64,000 bases of DNA from Sphingomonas sp. So64.6b (GCF_014171475.1 NZ_CP048817.1:4030001-4094000), one strand, 5' to 3'. Shown: positions 1-7,983, counted from the stretch's first letter. Numbers and translations: made by a program. Notes: generated by a model from the letters alone, not told the origin.

Positions 1-28
1 CGTTGGCGCGTGCTTTCCTCACCCTATA

Positions 29-134
29 CGTCACCCCGGCCTTGTGCCGGGGTCCACCCGGCGGCTTCGACAGCAAGCGCCTCGACGTGCGGAGCGTGCG
101 GCACGGTGAACCCCGGAACCAGTCCGGGGTGACG
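29..134. repeat. GC-rich inverted repeat element (sphingomonad intergenic type)
   Basis: The outer arms are CGTCACCCCGG (29-39) and CCGGGGTGACG (124-134), which pair perfectly except for a one-base offset in the C run. Each arm is itself a small palindrome: CCCCGGCCTTGTGCCGGGG near 34-52 and CCCCGGAACCAGTCCGGGG near 111-129. The result is two local hairpins enclosed in one large inverted repeat. Elements of this style recur between genes in Sphingomonas-like genomes (known from general experience, not checked here). No second copy was seen in this window. Function is unknown; it could affect mRNA ends or be a non-autonomous repeat. Confidence 0.7.
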
Positions 135-425
135 GCTTGGGGACTGGCAACGCGCCCAGAAAGCCGACGGGAGACCCGTGAATGTCGATCGGCCCTAGTC
201 CTGACCTGGCCTTGCCACTTCCCCGGCGAAGACAATCGGAAAAGAGTCTTGATCAAGAGGCCTTTGGCCTTGCGCCTTGATATGAAGAAGACAGCCGCCC
301 GCATTACCCCGATCCGCTGAATCCGAGTCTGGCTGACGCAATGGCCGACGCTGTCCGAACGCTGACAGGAGTCGCGGATCACTTGAATCAGCGTCACCCC
401 TGGCGGCTCGACGAGGGGTGTTCAA
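135..425. other. Gene-poor stretch, possible small ORF fragment
   Basis: No secure gene is seen. One plus-strand frame is open from 287 to a TGA at 455-457 and reads like real protein in its middle (PLNPSLADAMADAVRTLTG around 314-370). It has an ATG at 341 that would give 38 residues. There is no good ribosome binding site and the C-terminal codons fall in the hairpin at 426-468. It is best read as a possible remnant or chance frame. An overlapping minus-strand frame (195-425) has no recognisable features. Confidence 0.25.
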
Positions 426-468
426 TGTTCAACCGTTCAAACCGTATAGGGTTTTGAACGGTTGAACA
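426..468. repeat. Perfect 16-bp inverted repeat, hairpin or operator
   Basis: The arms TGTTCAACCGTTCAAA (426-441) and TTTGAACGGTTGAACA (453-468) are perfect reverse complements separated by 11 bases. Each arm also contains TTCAA twice (direct repeat), so the element holds four related half sites. It lies 80 bases upstream of the flavin monooxygenase start at 549. No T run follows it, so it is not a classical intrinsic terminator. It could be an operator or an mRNA hairpin. Confidence 0.75.
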
Positions 469-548
469 CCGGGCGTGATGGCGCTCGTTCACGCGATCGC
501 CCGGAGACGCGCATTGGCAGCGCAGGGAGAGGGCGTTACACAGCGCGG

Positions 549-1778
549 ATGGAAAAAGCCGATGTGATCATCTTAGGCGGCGGGCTGGTGGGCAGCGCGC
601 TTGCCGTGGCGCTCGACACGCATGGACTGACGTCAATCGTCGTCGATATTGCCGATCCCGATGTGATCCTTGCGGCGGGGTTCGACGGGCGCGCTTCCGC
701 GATTGCCAGTGCGCCGTACCGGATGCTCAGCGCGATCGGCGTGGTCGACCGGCTGGTCGGGCAGGGTTGCCCGATCCAGGGCATCCGGGTCAGCGATGGG
801 CTCGAACCCGGCGCGCTCGATTTCGAGCCCGGTGATGACGCCAATGCAGATAACAGGGCGCTCGGCCATATGTTCGAGAACCGCCTGTTGCGCGGCGCAT
901 TATATGCGGCCGCCCAGGCCGCGCCGGGCGTCGATCTGCGTATGAAGACCCGTGCGGTGGCTGTCGATCGTGGGCCTCATGGCGTCACTGTTCAGCTCGA
1001 TTCGGGCGCGACGATCACCGCACCGTTGCTGATCGCCGCCGAAGGGCGCAATTCGCCGACGCGCGATGCCGCCGGGATCAGGGTCGCGCGCTGGACTTAT
1101 GACCACGCCGCGATCGTCACGTCGCTGCATCACGAACGGTCGCATGAGAATGTCGCATTCGAAATCTTCTATCCGCAAGGGCCGTTCGCGATCCTGCCGC
1201 TCAACGACGATGCCAAGGGCCATCGCTCGGCGATCGTCTGGTCGGTCAAGCGTCACGAAGCGCCCGGCATGATGAAATTGTCCGACCGCGGTTTCCTTGC
1301 CGAGGCGGAAAAGAAGATGGGCGGCTTTCTCGGCAGACTCGGGCCGCTCGGCGGGCGCTCGAGCTACCCGCTCGGTTTCCACCACGCCGCGCAGATCGTC
1401 TCGGACCGGCTCGCGCTGGTCGGCGACGCCGCGCACGGCATCCATCCGATCGCTGGCCAGGGCGTCAATGTCGGCTTTCGCGACGTGGCGACTTTGGTCG
1501 AGGTGCTGGTCGAGGGCAAAAGGATCGGTCTCGATCTCGGCGATCCGGCGCTGCTCGCGCGTTACCAGCGCTGGCGCAGCCTCGACACGCTGATGGTGTC
1601 GATCGCCACCGACGGCCTCACTCGCCTGTTCGGCATCCCCGGCAAGACCGCCAACGCGGTGCGCCGCTTCGGCCTGTCGGCGGTGCAGAAAATGCCGCCG
1701 CTCAAGGATCGCTTCATGGCCGAAGCACGCGGCGAAAGCGGCGAAGTGCCGAAATTGCTGCAGGGATTGATGGTCTAG
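549..1778 (+). CDS. UbiH/UbiF/VisC/COQ6-family FAD-dependent monooxygenase
   Basis: This is a probable ubiquinone-ring hydroxylase using FAD and NAD(P)H (family knowledge). The 409-residue protein opens with a dinucleotide-binding glycine motif ILGGGLVGSA (residues 8-17). It carries the second FAD motif LVGDAAHGIHPIAGQGVN about three quarters along, which is diagnostic for the UbiH/COQ6 group of aromatic hydroxylases. The start was set at ATG 549 because homologues begin a few residues before the glycine motif. The frame is open upstream to 462, but the extra 29 residues are arginine-rich and overlap the inverted repeat. The ring position it hydroxylates cannot be told from sequence. The stop overlaps the end of the convergent gene at 1775. 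Confidence 0.88.
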   Translation: MEKADVIILGGGLVGSALAVALDTHGLTSIVVDIADPDVILAAGFDGRASAIASAPYRMLSAIGVVDRLVGQGCPIQGIRVSDGLEPGALDFEPGDDANADNRALGHMFENRLLRGALYAAAQAAPGVDLRMKTRAVAVDRGPHGVTVQLDSGATITAPLLIAAEGRNSPTRDAAGIRVARWTYDHAAIVTSLHHERSHENVAFEIFYPQGPFAILPLNDDAKGHRSAIVWSVKRHEAPGMMKLSDRGFLAEAEKKMGGFLGRLGPLGGRSSYPLGFHHAAQIVSDRLALVGDAAHGIHPIAGQGVNVGFRDVATLVEVLVEGKRIGLDLGDPALLARYQRWRSLDTLMVSIATDGLTRLFGIPGKTANAVRRFGLSAVQKMPPLKDRFMAEARGESGEVPKLLQGLMV

Positions 1779-2179
1779 GCGACGGGCTCGGCCACTTCGA
1801 GTTCGACGGTTTCCGCCTTGCCCGAAGGGCGGATCATGATGAACGTGCCCGACCAGATGCCCGGTATGTCCCAGATGCCGTTGATCTCGTTGCCGTCCGG
1901 GCTGACCGATCCGCGATAGGACACGGTGTAATCCGCCCTGTTCGGGTCATCATAGGCCTTCACAAAAGTAACGCTCGCGCCATCGTGCTGGCCTTCCAGC
2001 CACGCGATCAGCGTAGTGTCATGGTCGCTCCATTCATCGCTGGGTTCGGATGTTTCGCCGGTCAGGAGTCCGCCGCGATCGTGCAGTACCGCCACGAACG
2101 TGTTCGATCCGTGCCCGCCCGGATAATTGAAGATGCCGTCCCAGCGACCGCTCAGGTCGCTCGCAGCAGCGTCCTTCAC
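1775..2179 (-). CDS. Conserved hypothetical protein, 134 aa
   Basis: I do not recognise a named family. The protein is soluble, acidic and rich in Gly, Trp and beta-forming residues (LSGRWDGIFNYPGG near the start, INGIWDIPGIWSGTF near the end). The repeated GRWDG/GIWxIxGxWSGxF pattern resembles small beta-barrel lipid-binding-like proteins of sphingomonads, but that is inference. There is no signal peptide. Its ATG overlaps the stop of the LON-domain gene (ATGA at 2176-2179), so it is probably translated as the third gene of the thioredoxin-LON operon. It converges with the monooxygenase gene and overlaps its stop by four bases. Confidence 0.7.
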   Translation of the reverse strand: MKDAAASDLSGRWDGIFNYPGGHGSNTFVAVLHDRGGLLTGETSEPSDEWSDHDTTLIAWLEGQHDGASVTFVKAYDDPNRADYTVSYRGSVSPDGNEINGIWDIPGIWSGTFIMIRPSGKAETVELEVAEPVA

Positions 2180-2826
2180 TGCAGCGTCACCGATTCCTCG
2201 CCGTCGTGCCGGCCGAAGAATTGCATCAACTGGATGATCAGCTCGGCGCGATCTTCGATCCCCTCCGCCTCAAGCAACGCTTGTTTCGCGGCGACGTCGA
2301 ACGGCGCGATTTGGGCGATGCCATTGACCAGGGCCTCGTCGTCAAGCCGCGTCACCGCTTCCCAGTCGACCGCATAGCCTTGCGCATCGGCAAAGCGGCG
2401 CGATTCCATTTCAAGCGACGAACGCCGCGACAGCGAGAGGATCTCGGCCTCGGCGGCGACCGGCAGCAACTCGGCCTCGACCTGGCGGAACGCCGTCGTG
2501 ACGTCGAGTTCGCGCACGATGCGGAACAGTGACAGGCCTTCGAGCACGAGATTGTAACGCCCGTCCTCGATCGCTTCGAACTCGGCGATCTTGCCGACAC
2601 AGCCTATATCGAACAGCGCCGGCGGCTCGTGCTGCGCGCCTAAGTTGGCACCCATATGAGGCCGAGGCTGGATCATGCCGATACGCCGGTCGCGCGCCAT
2701 CGAATCGGAGATCATCGCGCGGTACCGCGGCTCGAAGATGTGCAGCGGCAGATGCATCCCCGGAAACAGCAGCGCGCCCGCCAAGGGAAAGACGGACAGG
2801 CGCGTGTTTCGCGGCGGGATGCTCAT
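2176..2826 (-). CDS. LON peptidase substrate-binding domain protein
   Basis: The 216-residue protein consists of the N-terminal LON substrate-binding (PUA-like) domain only, with no AAA+ or protease part. The signature start is VFPLAGALLFPGMHLPLHIF followed by EPRYRAMI, typical of bacterial stand-alone LON-N proteins. These are thought to bind proteins, but no enzyme activity is established. Its start overlaps the stop of the upstream thioredoxin gene (ATGA at 2823-2826), and its own stop overlaps the next gene, so the three are translationally coupled. The pairing with a YbbN-type thioredoxin suggests a protein quality-control role (inference). Confidence 0.9.
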   Translation of the reverse strand: MSIPPRNTRLSVFPLAGALLFPGMHLPLHIFEPRYRAMISDSMARDRRIGMIQPRPHMGANLGAQHEPPALFDIGCVGKIAEFEAIEDGRYNLVLEGLSLFRIVRELDVTTAFRQVEAELLPVAAEAEILSLSRRSSLEMESRRFADAQGYAVDWEAVTRLDDEALVNGIAQIAPFDVAAKQALLEAEGIEDRAELIIQLMQFFGRHDGEESVTLQ

Positions 2827-3734
2827 CCGAACAGTATCGCGGACAATCGTCGCCGCTGCGCCGAAACCCAGGGGTCCTCAAGGCCGACCACGTCGAACAG
2901 CTTGAGTAATTGCGTGCGTGCCGCGCCCTCGTTCCAATCGCGCTCGGCGGCGATGATCGTGAGCAGCGAATCGGCCGCCGCATCGCGGTCGCCCGCCGCC
3001 ATCTGACCACCGGCAAGCTCGAATCGCTTGTCGTGATTCTCGGGGTTGGCCGCGACTTCCGCCGCCAGTCCGGCGAGATCGTCCACCGGCTTGGCGTCAC
3101 GCGCCAGCGCCAGCGCCGATTTGGCGCGCTCGATCTCGGGCAGCTTCGCCATCTCGGCGGGCAAAGCGGCAATCGCCGCATCGGCCTCATCGACCCGATT
3201 CGCTGCGACCAAAGCGCGCAGCCGGCCCGACAGGATGGCGGGATGATCGGGCGCCATCTCGCTCAACTGGTCGAACACGGAGAGTGCGCGCTCGCCATCG
3301 CCTTCGGCCAGCACCTGCTCGCCCATCGCGATCAGCGGTTCGAGCTCGGCCTCGAGCGACGCGGCTTCGCTTTGCACGGGAATCTGCTTGAGCAGCTGGT
3401 CGAGCATCACGCGCAGCTGCGATTCGGTCCGTGCCGGGGTCAGGTCGGCGACCAGCTGACCCTGGAACATCGCATAGACGGTCGGGATCGACTTGATCTG
3501 GAACTGCGCGGCGATGAACTGATTCTTGTCGGTATCGACTTTGGCCAGCACCACGCCCTTATCGGCATAATCGGCGGCGACCTTCTCCAGGATCGGGGTC
3601 AACGCCTTGCACGGCCCGCACCATTCGGCCCAGAAATCGATGATCACGAGGCTCGTCTGCGACGGCTCGACCACGTCGCGGCGGAAAGCCTCCACGGCCT
3701 CGCGTTCGGCGGCGCTCATTCCAAGGGTAGCCAA
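2823..3734 (-). CDS. Thioredoxin-TPR fusion, YbbN/CnoX-like co-chaperone
   Basis: The N-terminal thioredoxin domain has the active-site motif WCGPC (Cys39 and Cys42 from the chosen start) in the context FWAEWCGPCKALTPIL. It is followed by about 190 residues of alpha-helical TPR-like repeats rich in Ala, Leu and Glu. Family knowledge: YbbN/CnoX holds oxidised proteins and hands them to chaperones. I place the start at TTG 3734 because GGAG lies six bases upstream (3741-3744) and homologues begin shortly before this point. ATG 3719 is an alternative, and the open frame to 3878 overlaps the promoter region. It is the first gene of a three-gene overlapping operon. Confidence 0.85.
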   Translation of the reverse strand: MATLGMSAAEREAVEAFRRDVVEPSQTSLVIIDFWAEWCGPCKALTPILEKVAADYADKGVVLAKVDTDKNQFIAAQFQIKSIPTVYAMFQGQLVADLTPARTESQLRVMLDQLLKQIPVQSEAASLEAELEPLIAMGEQVLAEGDGERALSVFDQLSEMAPDHPAILSGRLRALVAANRVDEADAAIAALPAEMAKLPEIERAKSALALARDAKPVDDLAGLAAEVAANPENHDKRFELAGGQMAAGDRDAAADSLLTIIAAERDWNEGAARTQLLKLFDVVGLEDPWVSAQRRRLSAILFG

Positions 3735-3917
3735 GTGCTGCTCCAGTATCTTCAGTGTTGGCGCCTTATGTGGGCGCTCGGGCCAGCAAGCCAACCCTTT
3801 TCGTGGTAATGCGACGCTTATGGCGACGGGGCCAAGATGAGGGGCTTGCCGGACCCGTAACCCGCTGCTAGAGGCCACCGCCTTACCCGCCCGGTCCGTG
3901 ACCAGGCAGGCGCCAGA

Positions 3918-3992
3918 GCGGGCGTAGCTCAGGGGTAGAGCACAACCTTGCCAAGGTTGGGGTCGAGGGTTCGAATCCCTTCGCCCGCTCCA
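3918..3992 (+). tRNA. tRNA-Gly (anticodon GCC)
   Basis: The acceptor stem GCGGGCG (3918-3924) pairs with CGCCCGC (3982-3988). The discriminator is T and an encoded CCA ends at 3992. The D arm contains AGCTCAGGGGTAGAGC. The anticodon stem CAACC/GGTTG encloses the loop TTGCCAA, giving anticodon GCC for glycine codons GGC/GGT. The T arm is GGGTTCGAATCCC. All stems are intact, so this should be a functional tRNA. It stands alone between two minus-strand genes and is followed by a series of inverted repeats. Confidence 0.97.
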
Positions 3993-4089
3993 GTCGCCGC
4001 ACGAGATTTAGCGAAGCTAAAACGAGAAAGTGCGGCGACCCGGCCGGCGCGGCTTAGGCCGCGACCGACGACTCGGCAAAGTCCGAGTC
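3993..4089 (+). terminator. Chain of inverted repeats after tRNA-Gly
   Basis: Immediately after the CCA there is a 10-bp perfect stem, GTCGCCGCAC (3993-4002) with GTGCGGCGAC (4030-4039), enclosing a second stem TTTAGC/GCTAAA (4007-4012 and 4016-4021). It is followed by GCGGC/GCCGC (4049-4062) and GACTCGG/CCGAGTC (4070-4076 and 4083-4089). The last hairpin is followed by a short pyrimidine run (CTCTTCTC). The group plausibly serves as transcription stop and 3' processing region for the tRNA and may also end the convergent deacetylase transcript. Confidence 0.5.
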
Positions 4090-4096
4090 GCTCTTC

Positions 4097-4963
4097 TCAA
4101 TCCTTCTGCACCTCCGCCGCATAATGCGCCGCGATGTCATCGCTGGTGGTCAGCCACACCCCCTCATGTCCCGCGATATAGGCCAGCGCCTTTTCCAGAT
4201 ATTTGTGCCGAAACGGCTGGTTGATCACGAATGGGTGGAGGCACAACGCCATCACCCGGCCGCCCTGTTCGGCATCGCGATAGAGCTGGTCGAACTGGTC
4301 GACCACGGTGCGATAGAATTCCTCGCCCGACAGGCCATGCCCGGTGAACAGCATGACGTCATTGAGTTCGACCGAATAAGGTACCGAGATCATGCCCGGC
4401 ACATTGAGCGGGAAGGGCTGATCGTCGGCGCACCAGTCGAGCACATAGGACAGCCCGAGTTCCTTGAGCAGGCCCGGCGTTTCGAATGTCTCGGTCAGCG
4501 CCGGACCCATCCAGCCGGTGATTCGCTTGCCCGTCGCCGCCGTGATCGTCGCGACCACCTCGGCCAGATAGGCCCGCTCCTGCTCGATCGTCATGTCCGC
4601 CTGGAAGATCGAGTTGTTCCTGCCGTGCGCGACCCAGGCCCAATCACGGGCACGTCCCGCATCGATGATCTGCGGGTAACGCGCACAGACATCGGCATTG
4701 AGCAGCACCGAGGCGCGCAAGCCGTATCGATCGAGCGCCTCGATCATGCGCCAGATGCCCACGCGCACGCCATAATCGCGCCAGCCATAATTGAGCGGAT
4801 CGGGCTTGAGCTTGGCGGTGCCGGCGAAGATGCTCGTCGACGGTTTGTCGATCTCATAATGTTCGATGTTCACACCGACATAAAAAGCGACGCGTGCCGC
4901 GTTCGGCCAATCAAGCCGGGGCCGAGTCACGATCGGCGAATAGTCGTACAATGCGTTGTCCAT
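4097..4963 (-). CDS. Polysaccharide deacetylase family protein (PuuE/allantoinase-like branch)
   Basis: The 288-residue protein has the NodB-like fold of the branch that includes PuuE allantoinases and peptidoglycan/chitin deacetylase-like hydrolases. Features seen are RPRLDWPNAARVAFYVGVNI near the N-terminus, the conserved RDYGVRVGIWRMIEALDRYG strand-helix segment, AHGRNNS in the middle and LCLHPFVINQPFRHKYLE near the C-terminus. No signal peptide is present, so it is probably cytoplasmic and more likely acts on a small amide than on a cell-wall polymer (inference). It is divergent from a LysR regulator 116 bases away that may control it. Confidence 0.8.
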   Translation of the reverse strand: MDNALYDYSPIVTRPRLDWPNAARVAFYVGVNIEHYEIDKPSTSIFAGTAKLKPDPLNYGWRDYGVRVGIWRMIEALDRYGLRASVLLNADVCARYPQIIDAGRARDWAWVAHGRNNSIFQADMTIEQERAYLAEVVATITAATGKRITGWMGPALTETFETPGLLKELGLSYVLDWCADDQPFPLNVPGMISVPYSVELNDVMLFTGHGLSGEEFYRTVVDQFDQLYRDAEQGGRVMALCLHPFVINQPFRHKYLEKALAYIAGHEGVWLTTSDDIAAHYAAEVQKD

Positions 4964-5037
4964 ATCGGTCTCTCCATGCCGGATGCGATGGAGGGCGACA
5001 TAAATCGCCGCCTGACTCGGGAGAATGTGGCTGCTAT

Positions 5038-5052
5038 TCCGAAGATATCGGA
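5038..5052. promoter_or_regulatory. Candidate LysR operator palindrome
   Basis: TCCGAAGATATCGGA is a palindrome with 5-bp arms (TCCGA/TCGGA) in the 116-base gap between the deacetylase gene and the divergent LysR gene, 28 bases before the LysR start. Location and symmetry fit an autoregulatory site for the LysR protein, but the classic T-N11-A box is not exact. Confidence 0.4.
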
Positions 5053-5079
5053 TCTTTCCGTCCGTAATGGAGGAATGGC

Positions 5080-5961
5080 GTGGATAGCCTGGGCGCGCTC
5101 AACGCATTCGTTCAGGCCGCCGAGGCGCGAAGCTTCACCGGTGCGGGACGGCATCTCGGCGTATCCTCTTCGGCGATCGGCAAGGCCGTCGCGCGGCTCG
5201 AGGAGCGGCTCGGCGTGCGGCTGTTCCATCGCTCGACGCGGAGCATCACCCTGACGCCCGAGGGCGCGCGGTTCCTCGAACGCTGTCGCCGTATCTTCAG
5301 TGAGATGGAGGCGGCAGAACAGGAGATCGCCCAGACCCAGGGCGTCCCGCGCGGCAGGTTGCGGATCAGCATGCCACTTGCCGGCATGCTGATGATGCCG
5401 ACGGTGAGCGCATTCATGCGCGCTTATCCGGAGGTCGAACTCGATCTCGATTTCACCGACCGGCTCGTCGATATCATCGATGAGGGGTTCGACGGCGTGG
5501 TGCGCGCGGGCGAGGTCAGCGATTCGCGGTTGATGTCACGCACCCTGGGTGTCTTCCGGCTCAAGCTCGTGGCGTCACCGGGCTATCTTGCCATGCGGGG
5601 CACACCGCAAAGGCCGGAGGCGCTCATCGATCACGCTTGCTTGCAGCATCGCTTCGCCACCAACGGCAAGCTCGAGTCCTGGCCGCTGGCCGCTGGCGTG
5701 AAGGAGATCGATTTACCCAACACGGCGGTGGTGAATACGATCGAGCCTTTGATCCATATGGCCGAACAGGGACTCGGCATCGCCTGCCTGCCGGATTTCG
5801 CTTTGCGCCGTCAGTTCCGCGACGGGACTTTGGTCGCCGTGCTCGAACCTTATGTGCAGCACCAGGGGGTGTTCCGCATGCTCTGGCCGTCAAGTCGCCA
5901 TCTCTCGCCCAAACTGCGCGTCTTCGTTGATTTCATGGCGCAGAATCTTTTCGCCGATTGA
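5080..5961 (+). CDS. LysR-family transcriptional regulator
   Basis: The N-terminal winged helix-turn-helix (residues about 1-60, LNAFVQAAEARSFTGAGRHL then SSSAIGKAVARLEERLGVRL and FHRSTRSITLTPEG) is followed by a periplasmic-binding-protein-like effector domain. Length (293 aa) is normal. The start is GTG 5080, with GGAGG at 5069-5073 and six bases of spacing. An ATG at 5075 is in another frame. It is divergent from the polysaccharide deacetylase gene, which is the usual arrangement for a LysR regulator and its target. The effector is unknown. Confidence 0.92.
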   Translation: MDSLGALNAFVQAAEARSFTGAGRHLGVSSSAIGKAVARLEERLGVRLFHRSTRSITLTPEGARFLERCRRIFSEMEAAEQEIAQTQGVPRGRLRISMPLAGMLMMPTVSAFMRAYPEVELDLDFTDRLVDIIDEGFDGVVRAGEVSDSRLMSRTLGVFRLKLVASPGYLAMRGTPQRPEALIDHACLQHRFATNGKLESWPLAAGVKEIDLPNTAVVNTIEPLIHMAEQGLGIACLPDFALRRQFRDGTLVAVLEPYVQHQGVFRMLWPSSRHLSPKLRVFVDFMAQNLFAD

Positions 5962-5999
5962 CCGTCCCGCGGTGAAGTTGCGCGGCGCGACTTGCCTGG

Positions 6000-7412
6000 T
6001 CAGCCCGCCTTCTTCGCTCCATCCAGTGTCAGGAAAGCAATCGCGCCCGACGCCACCGCCAGCACCGCGCAGATCAGCGCCGCCGCCTGGAACGCCGAGG
6101 TCAGCGCCGCACCGACCTGCGCGATCACCGCACCGGTCAGCGCGGTGGCGATCAGACCGCCGGTGCGTGCGATCGCGCTGTTGAAGCCCGACGCGGTGCC
6201 GGTATGGCGCTCGTCGACCGAGGACAGCACCGCGGTGGTCAGCGGCGCGACCGCGCCCGCCATGCCGAGCGCGATCACGACCATGCCGGGCAGCACGCTG
6301 GTCCAGTAGCTCGCTTGCGGATCGACTCGCACCATCAACGCAAAGCCGAGCCCGGTGACCGCTGGGCCGATCGTCAGCGGCCAGCGCGGGCCGATTCGCT
6401 CGGTCGTCCGGCCCATCACCCGTGACGCAACGCCGATCACAATCGAAAAGGGCAGCAGCGCCATGCCGGCCTGGAGCGGCGTATATCCCCCGCCGACGAT
6501 CAGCAGATATGGCAGCAGCACGAACAGCCCGCCCAGCGCGCCGTAAAGCAGGAAGGTCAGCGCGGTCAGTCCGACGAACGCGCGCGATCCGAACAGCGAC
6601 AGCGGCATCATCGCGCGTTCGCCCCGGTGATGTTCGGTGATCAGGAACAAGGCGAGCAGCACGATCCCCGCACCGGCCCCGATCCACACTATCGCGCTCG
6701 CCTCATGATGACTCGACCATAAGGTCAGCGCCCAGGTCAGTGCGCCGAGAGCGGCCGTGGCGAGCAGCGCCCCGGGCCAGTCGAGCGGCTGCTCGCCCTC
6801 CGCGCTCTCGGCGACATATCTCCAGGCGATCAGCATCGCCGCCGCCGCGACGGGCAGGTTGATCAGGAAGATGAAGCGCCAGCCGAACGCATCGACCAGC
6901 CACCCGCCGAGCGGCGGCCCCGCGGCGCTGGCGATCGCCCCGGCCGCCGCCCAGGTGCCGATTGCCCGGCCCCGTGCCTCGCCCTTGAACGCATTGCCGA
7001 GGATCGCGAGGCTGTTGGGCATCAACATCGCGGCGCCGATGCCTTGCACCGCGCGTGCGGCCAGCAGGATCTCGAGCGACGCGGCCATGGCACAGGCGAT
7101 CGAGGCGAGGGCGAATAGCGCGGTCCCGGCGATCAGCATGCGCCGCCGCCCGAAATGATCGCCCGCCGCGCCGCCAAGCAGAAGCAGCGCAGAAAGCGGC
7201 AGCAGATAGGCGTTGATCGTCCATTGCAGATCGGCCGCACCGCCGCCGAAACTATGCCCGATCGCGGGCAGTGCGACATTGACCACCGAGCCGTCGATAA
7301 AGGCGAGGCTCGACGCAAGGATCGTCGCGACCAGCGTCCAGTTGGGATGCGCCGCGCTGCCGCCCGCGCCTGTTGCGGCCTGGTCGCAAGGGGCGGGGAG
7401 CGCGGTATTCAT
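6000..7412 (-). CDS. MFS drug/multidrug efflux transporter, DHA2 (14-TM) type
   Basis: An integral membrane protein of about 470 residues with repeated hydrophobic helices. Family motifs are LAFIDGSVVNVALPAIG in the first helix (motif typical of EmrB/QacA) and LLLGGAAGDHFGRRRMLIAG between helices 2 and 3. It is likely a proton-coupled exporter of drugs or metabolites; the substrate is unknown. The start ATG 7412 overlaps the stop of the acetyltransferase gene (ATGA 7409-7412), so the longer frame to 7481 is rejected. No EmrA-like membrane fusion partner is nearby. Confidence 0.9.
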   Translation of the reverse strand: MNTALPAPCDQAATGAGGSAAHPNWTLVATILASSLAFIDGSVVNVALPAIGHSFGGGAADLQWTINAYLLPLSALLLLGGAAGDHFGRRRMLIAGTALFALASIACAMAASLEILLAARAVQGIGAAMLMPNSLAILGNAFKGEARGRAIGTWAAAGAIASAAGPPLGGWLVDAFGWRFIFLINLPVAAAAMLIAWRYVAESAEGEQPLDWPGALLATAALGALTWALTLWSSHHEASAIVWIGAGAGIVLLALFLITEHHRGERAMMPLSLFGSRAFVGLTALTFLLYGALGGLFVLLPYLLIVGGGYTPLQAGMALLPFSIVIGVASRVMGRTTERIGPRWPLTIGPAVTGLGFALMVRVDPQASYWTSVLPGMVVIALGMAGAVAPLTTAVLSSVDERHTGTASGFNSAIARTGGLIATALTGAVIAQVGAALTSAFQAAALICAVLAVASGAIAFLTLDGAKKAG

Positions 7413-7693
7413 CCCGCGCCGGACGCCAGCAGGTCGCGCTCCTTCGGGTGCCGATTGAGATAGGCGGCGACGAACCCGCATTGCGGGTCGATCTTCAACC
7501 CCTGCGCACGGACGTCGTCGAGCGCATGGCTGATCAACTGGCTGGCGATGCCGCGCCCTTCCAGTGCCCGTGGCACGATCGTGTGAGTGAATATGATGAC
7601 GTCACCACGCTGCTCATAGGCGGCGAAGGCAAGCTCGCCGCCCTCCTGCAATTCGTAGCGGCTCTCGGCGCGGTTGTTGATGATCTCGGCCAT
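7409..7693 (-). CDS. Small GNAT-family N-acetyltransferase (YjdJ/YidJ-type)
   Basis: A 94-residue compact GNAT domain: AEIINNRAESRYEL start, TIVPRALEGRGIASQLISHA (the acetyl-CoA pyrophosphate loop, like the R/Q-x-x-G-x-G/A motif), and the conserved CGFVAAYLNRHPKERDLL tail typical of the GNAT_like YjdJ group. Its substrate is unknown. It is coupled to the downstream MFS transporter by a four-base start/stop overlap, which suggests a joint role, perhaps detoxification by acetylation plus export (inference). Confidence 0.88.
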   Translation of the reverse strand: MAEIINNRAESRYELQEGGELAFAAYEQRGDVIIFTHTIVPRALEGRGIASQLISHALDDVRAQGLKIDPQCGFVAAYLNRHPKERDLLASGAG

Positions 7694-7788
7694 GTCGGGA
7701 TTGTCGCCGCTTTACCGCGCCGGGGCAACAGGAGAGCATGATCCTTGCCGCGTGCCGATCCGATCGGTGGCTCGTGCGTTGCGACGTC

Positions 7789-7983
7789 ATGCCATCAAGC
7801 GTGATCAGATCGTTCGACTATTACGAGGCCGCGCGGCGGCTCGACATCGAGTTCGTCAGCGGCCGGCGCTACACCTATCTCGACGTGCCCGTATCGGAGG
7901 TCGCAGCGATGCGGCGCTCGGGGTCGAAGGGCGGCTTCTTCAATCGCCGCATTCGCGATCGCTACGCCTTTATCGAACGCTGA
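7789..7983 (+). CDS. KTSC domain protein
   Basis: A 64-residue protein that matches the KTSC domain in layout: SSVIRSFDYYEAARRLDIEF, then GRRYTYLDVPVSEVAAM and GSKGGFFNRRIRDRY. The usual KTSC tetrapeptide position is occupied by GSKGGFFN here. The domain is small and often fused to phage or nucleic-acid proteins; its biochemical role is not settled. I chose ATG 7789 over the ATG at 7738 because the domain begins there and the extra 17 residues are unlike homologues. Its TGA directly abuts the stop of the convergent DUF4337 gene. Confidence 0.82.
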   Translation: MPSSVIRSFDYYEAARRLDIEFVSGRRYTYLDVPVSEVAAMRRSGSKGGFFNRRIRDRYAFIER

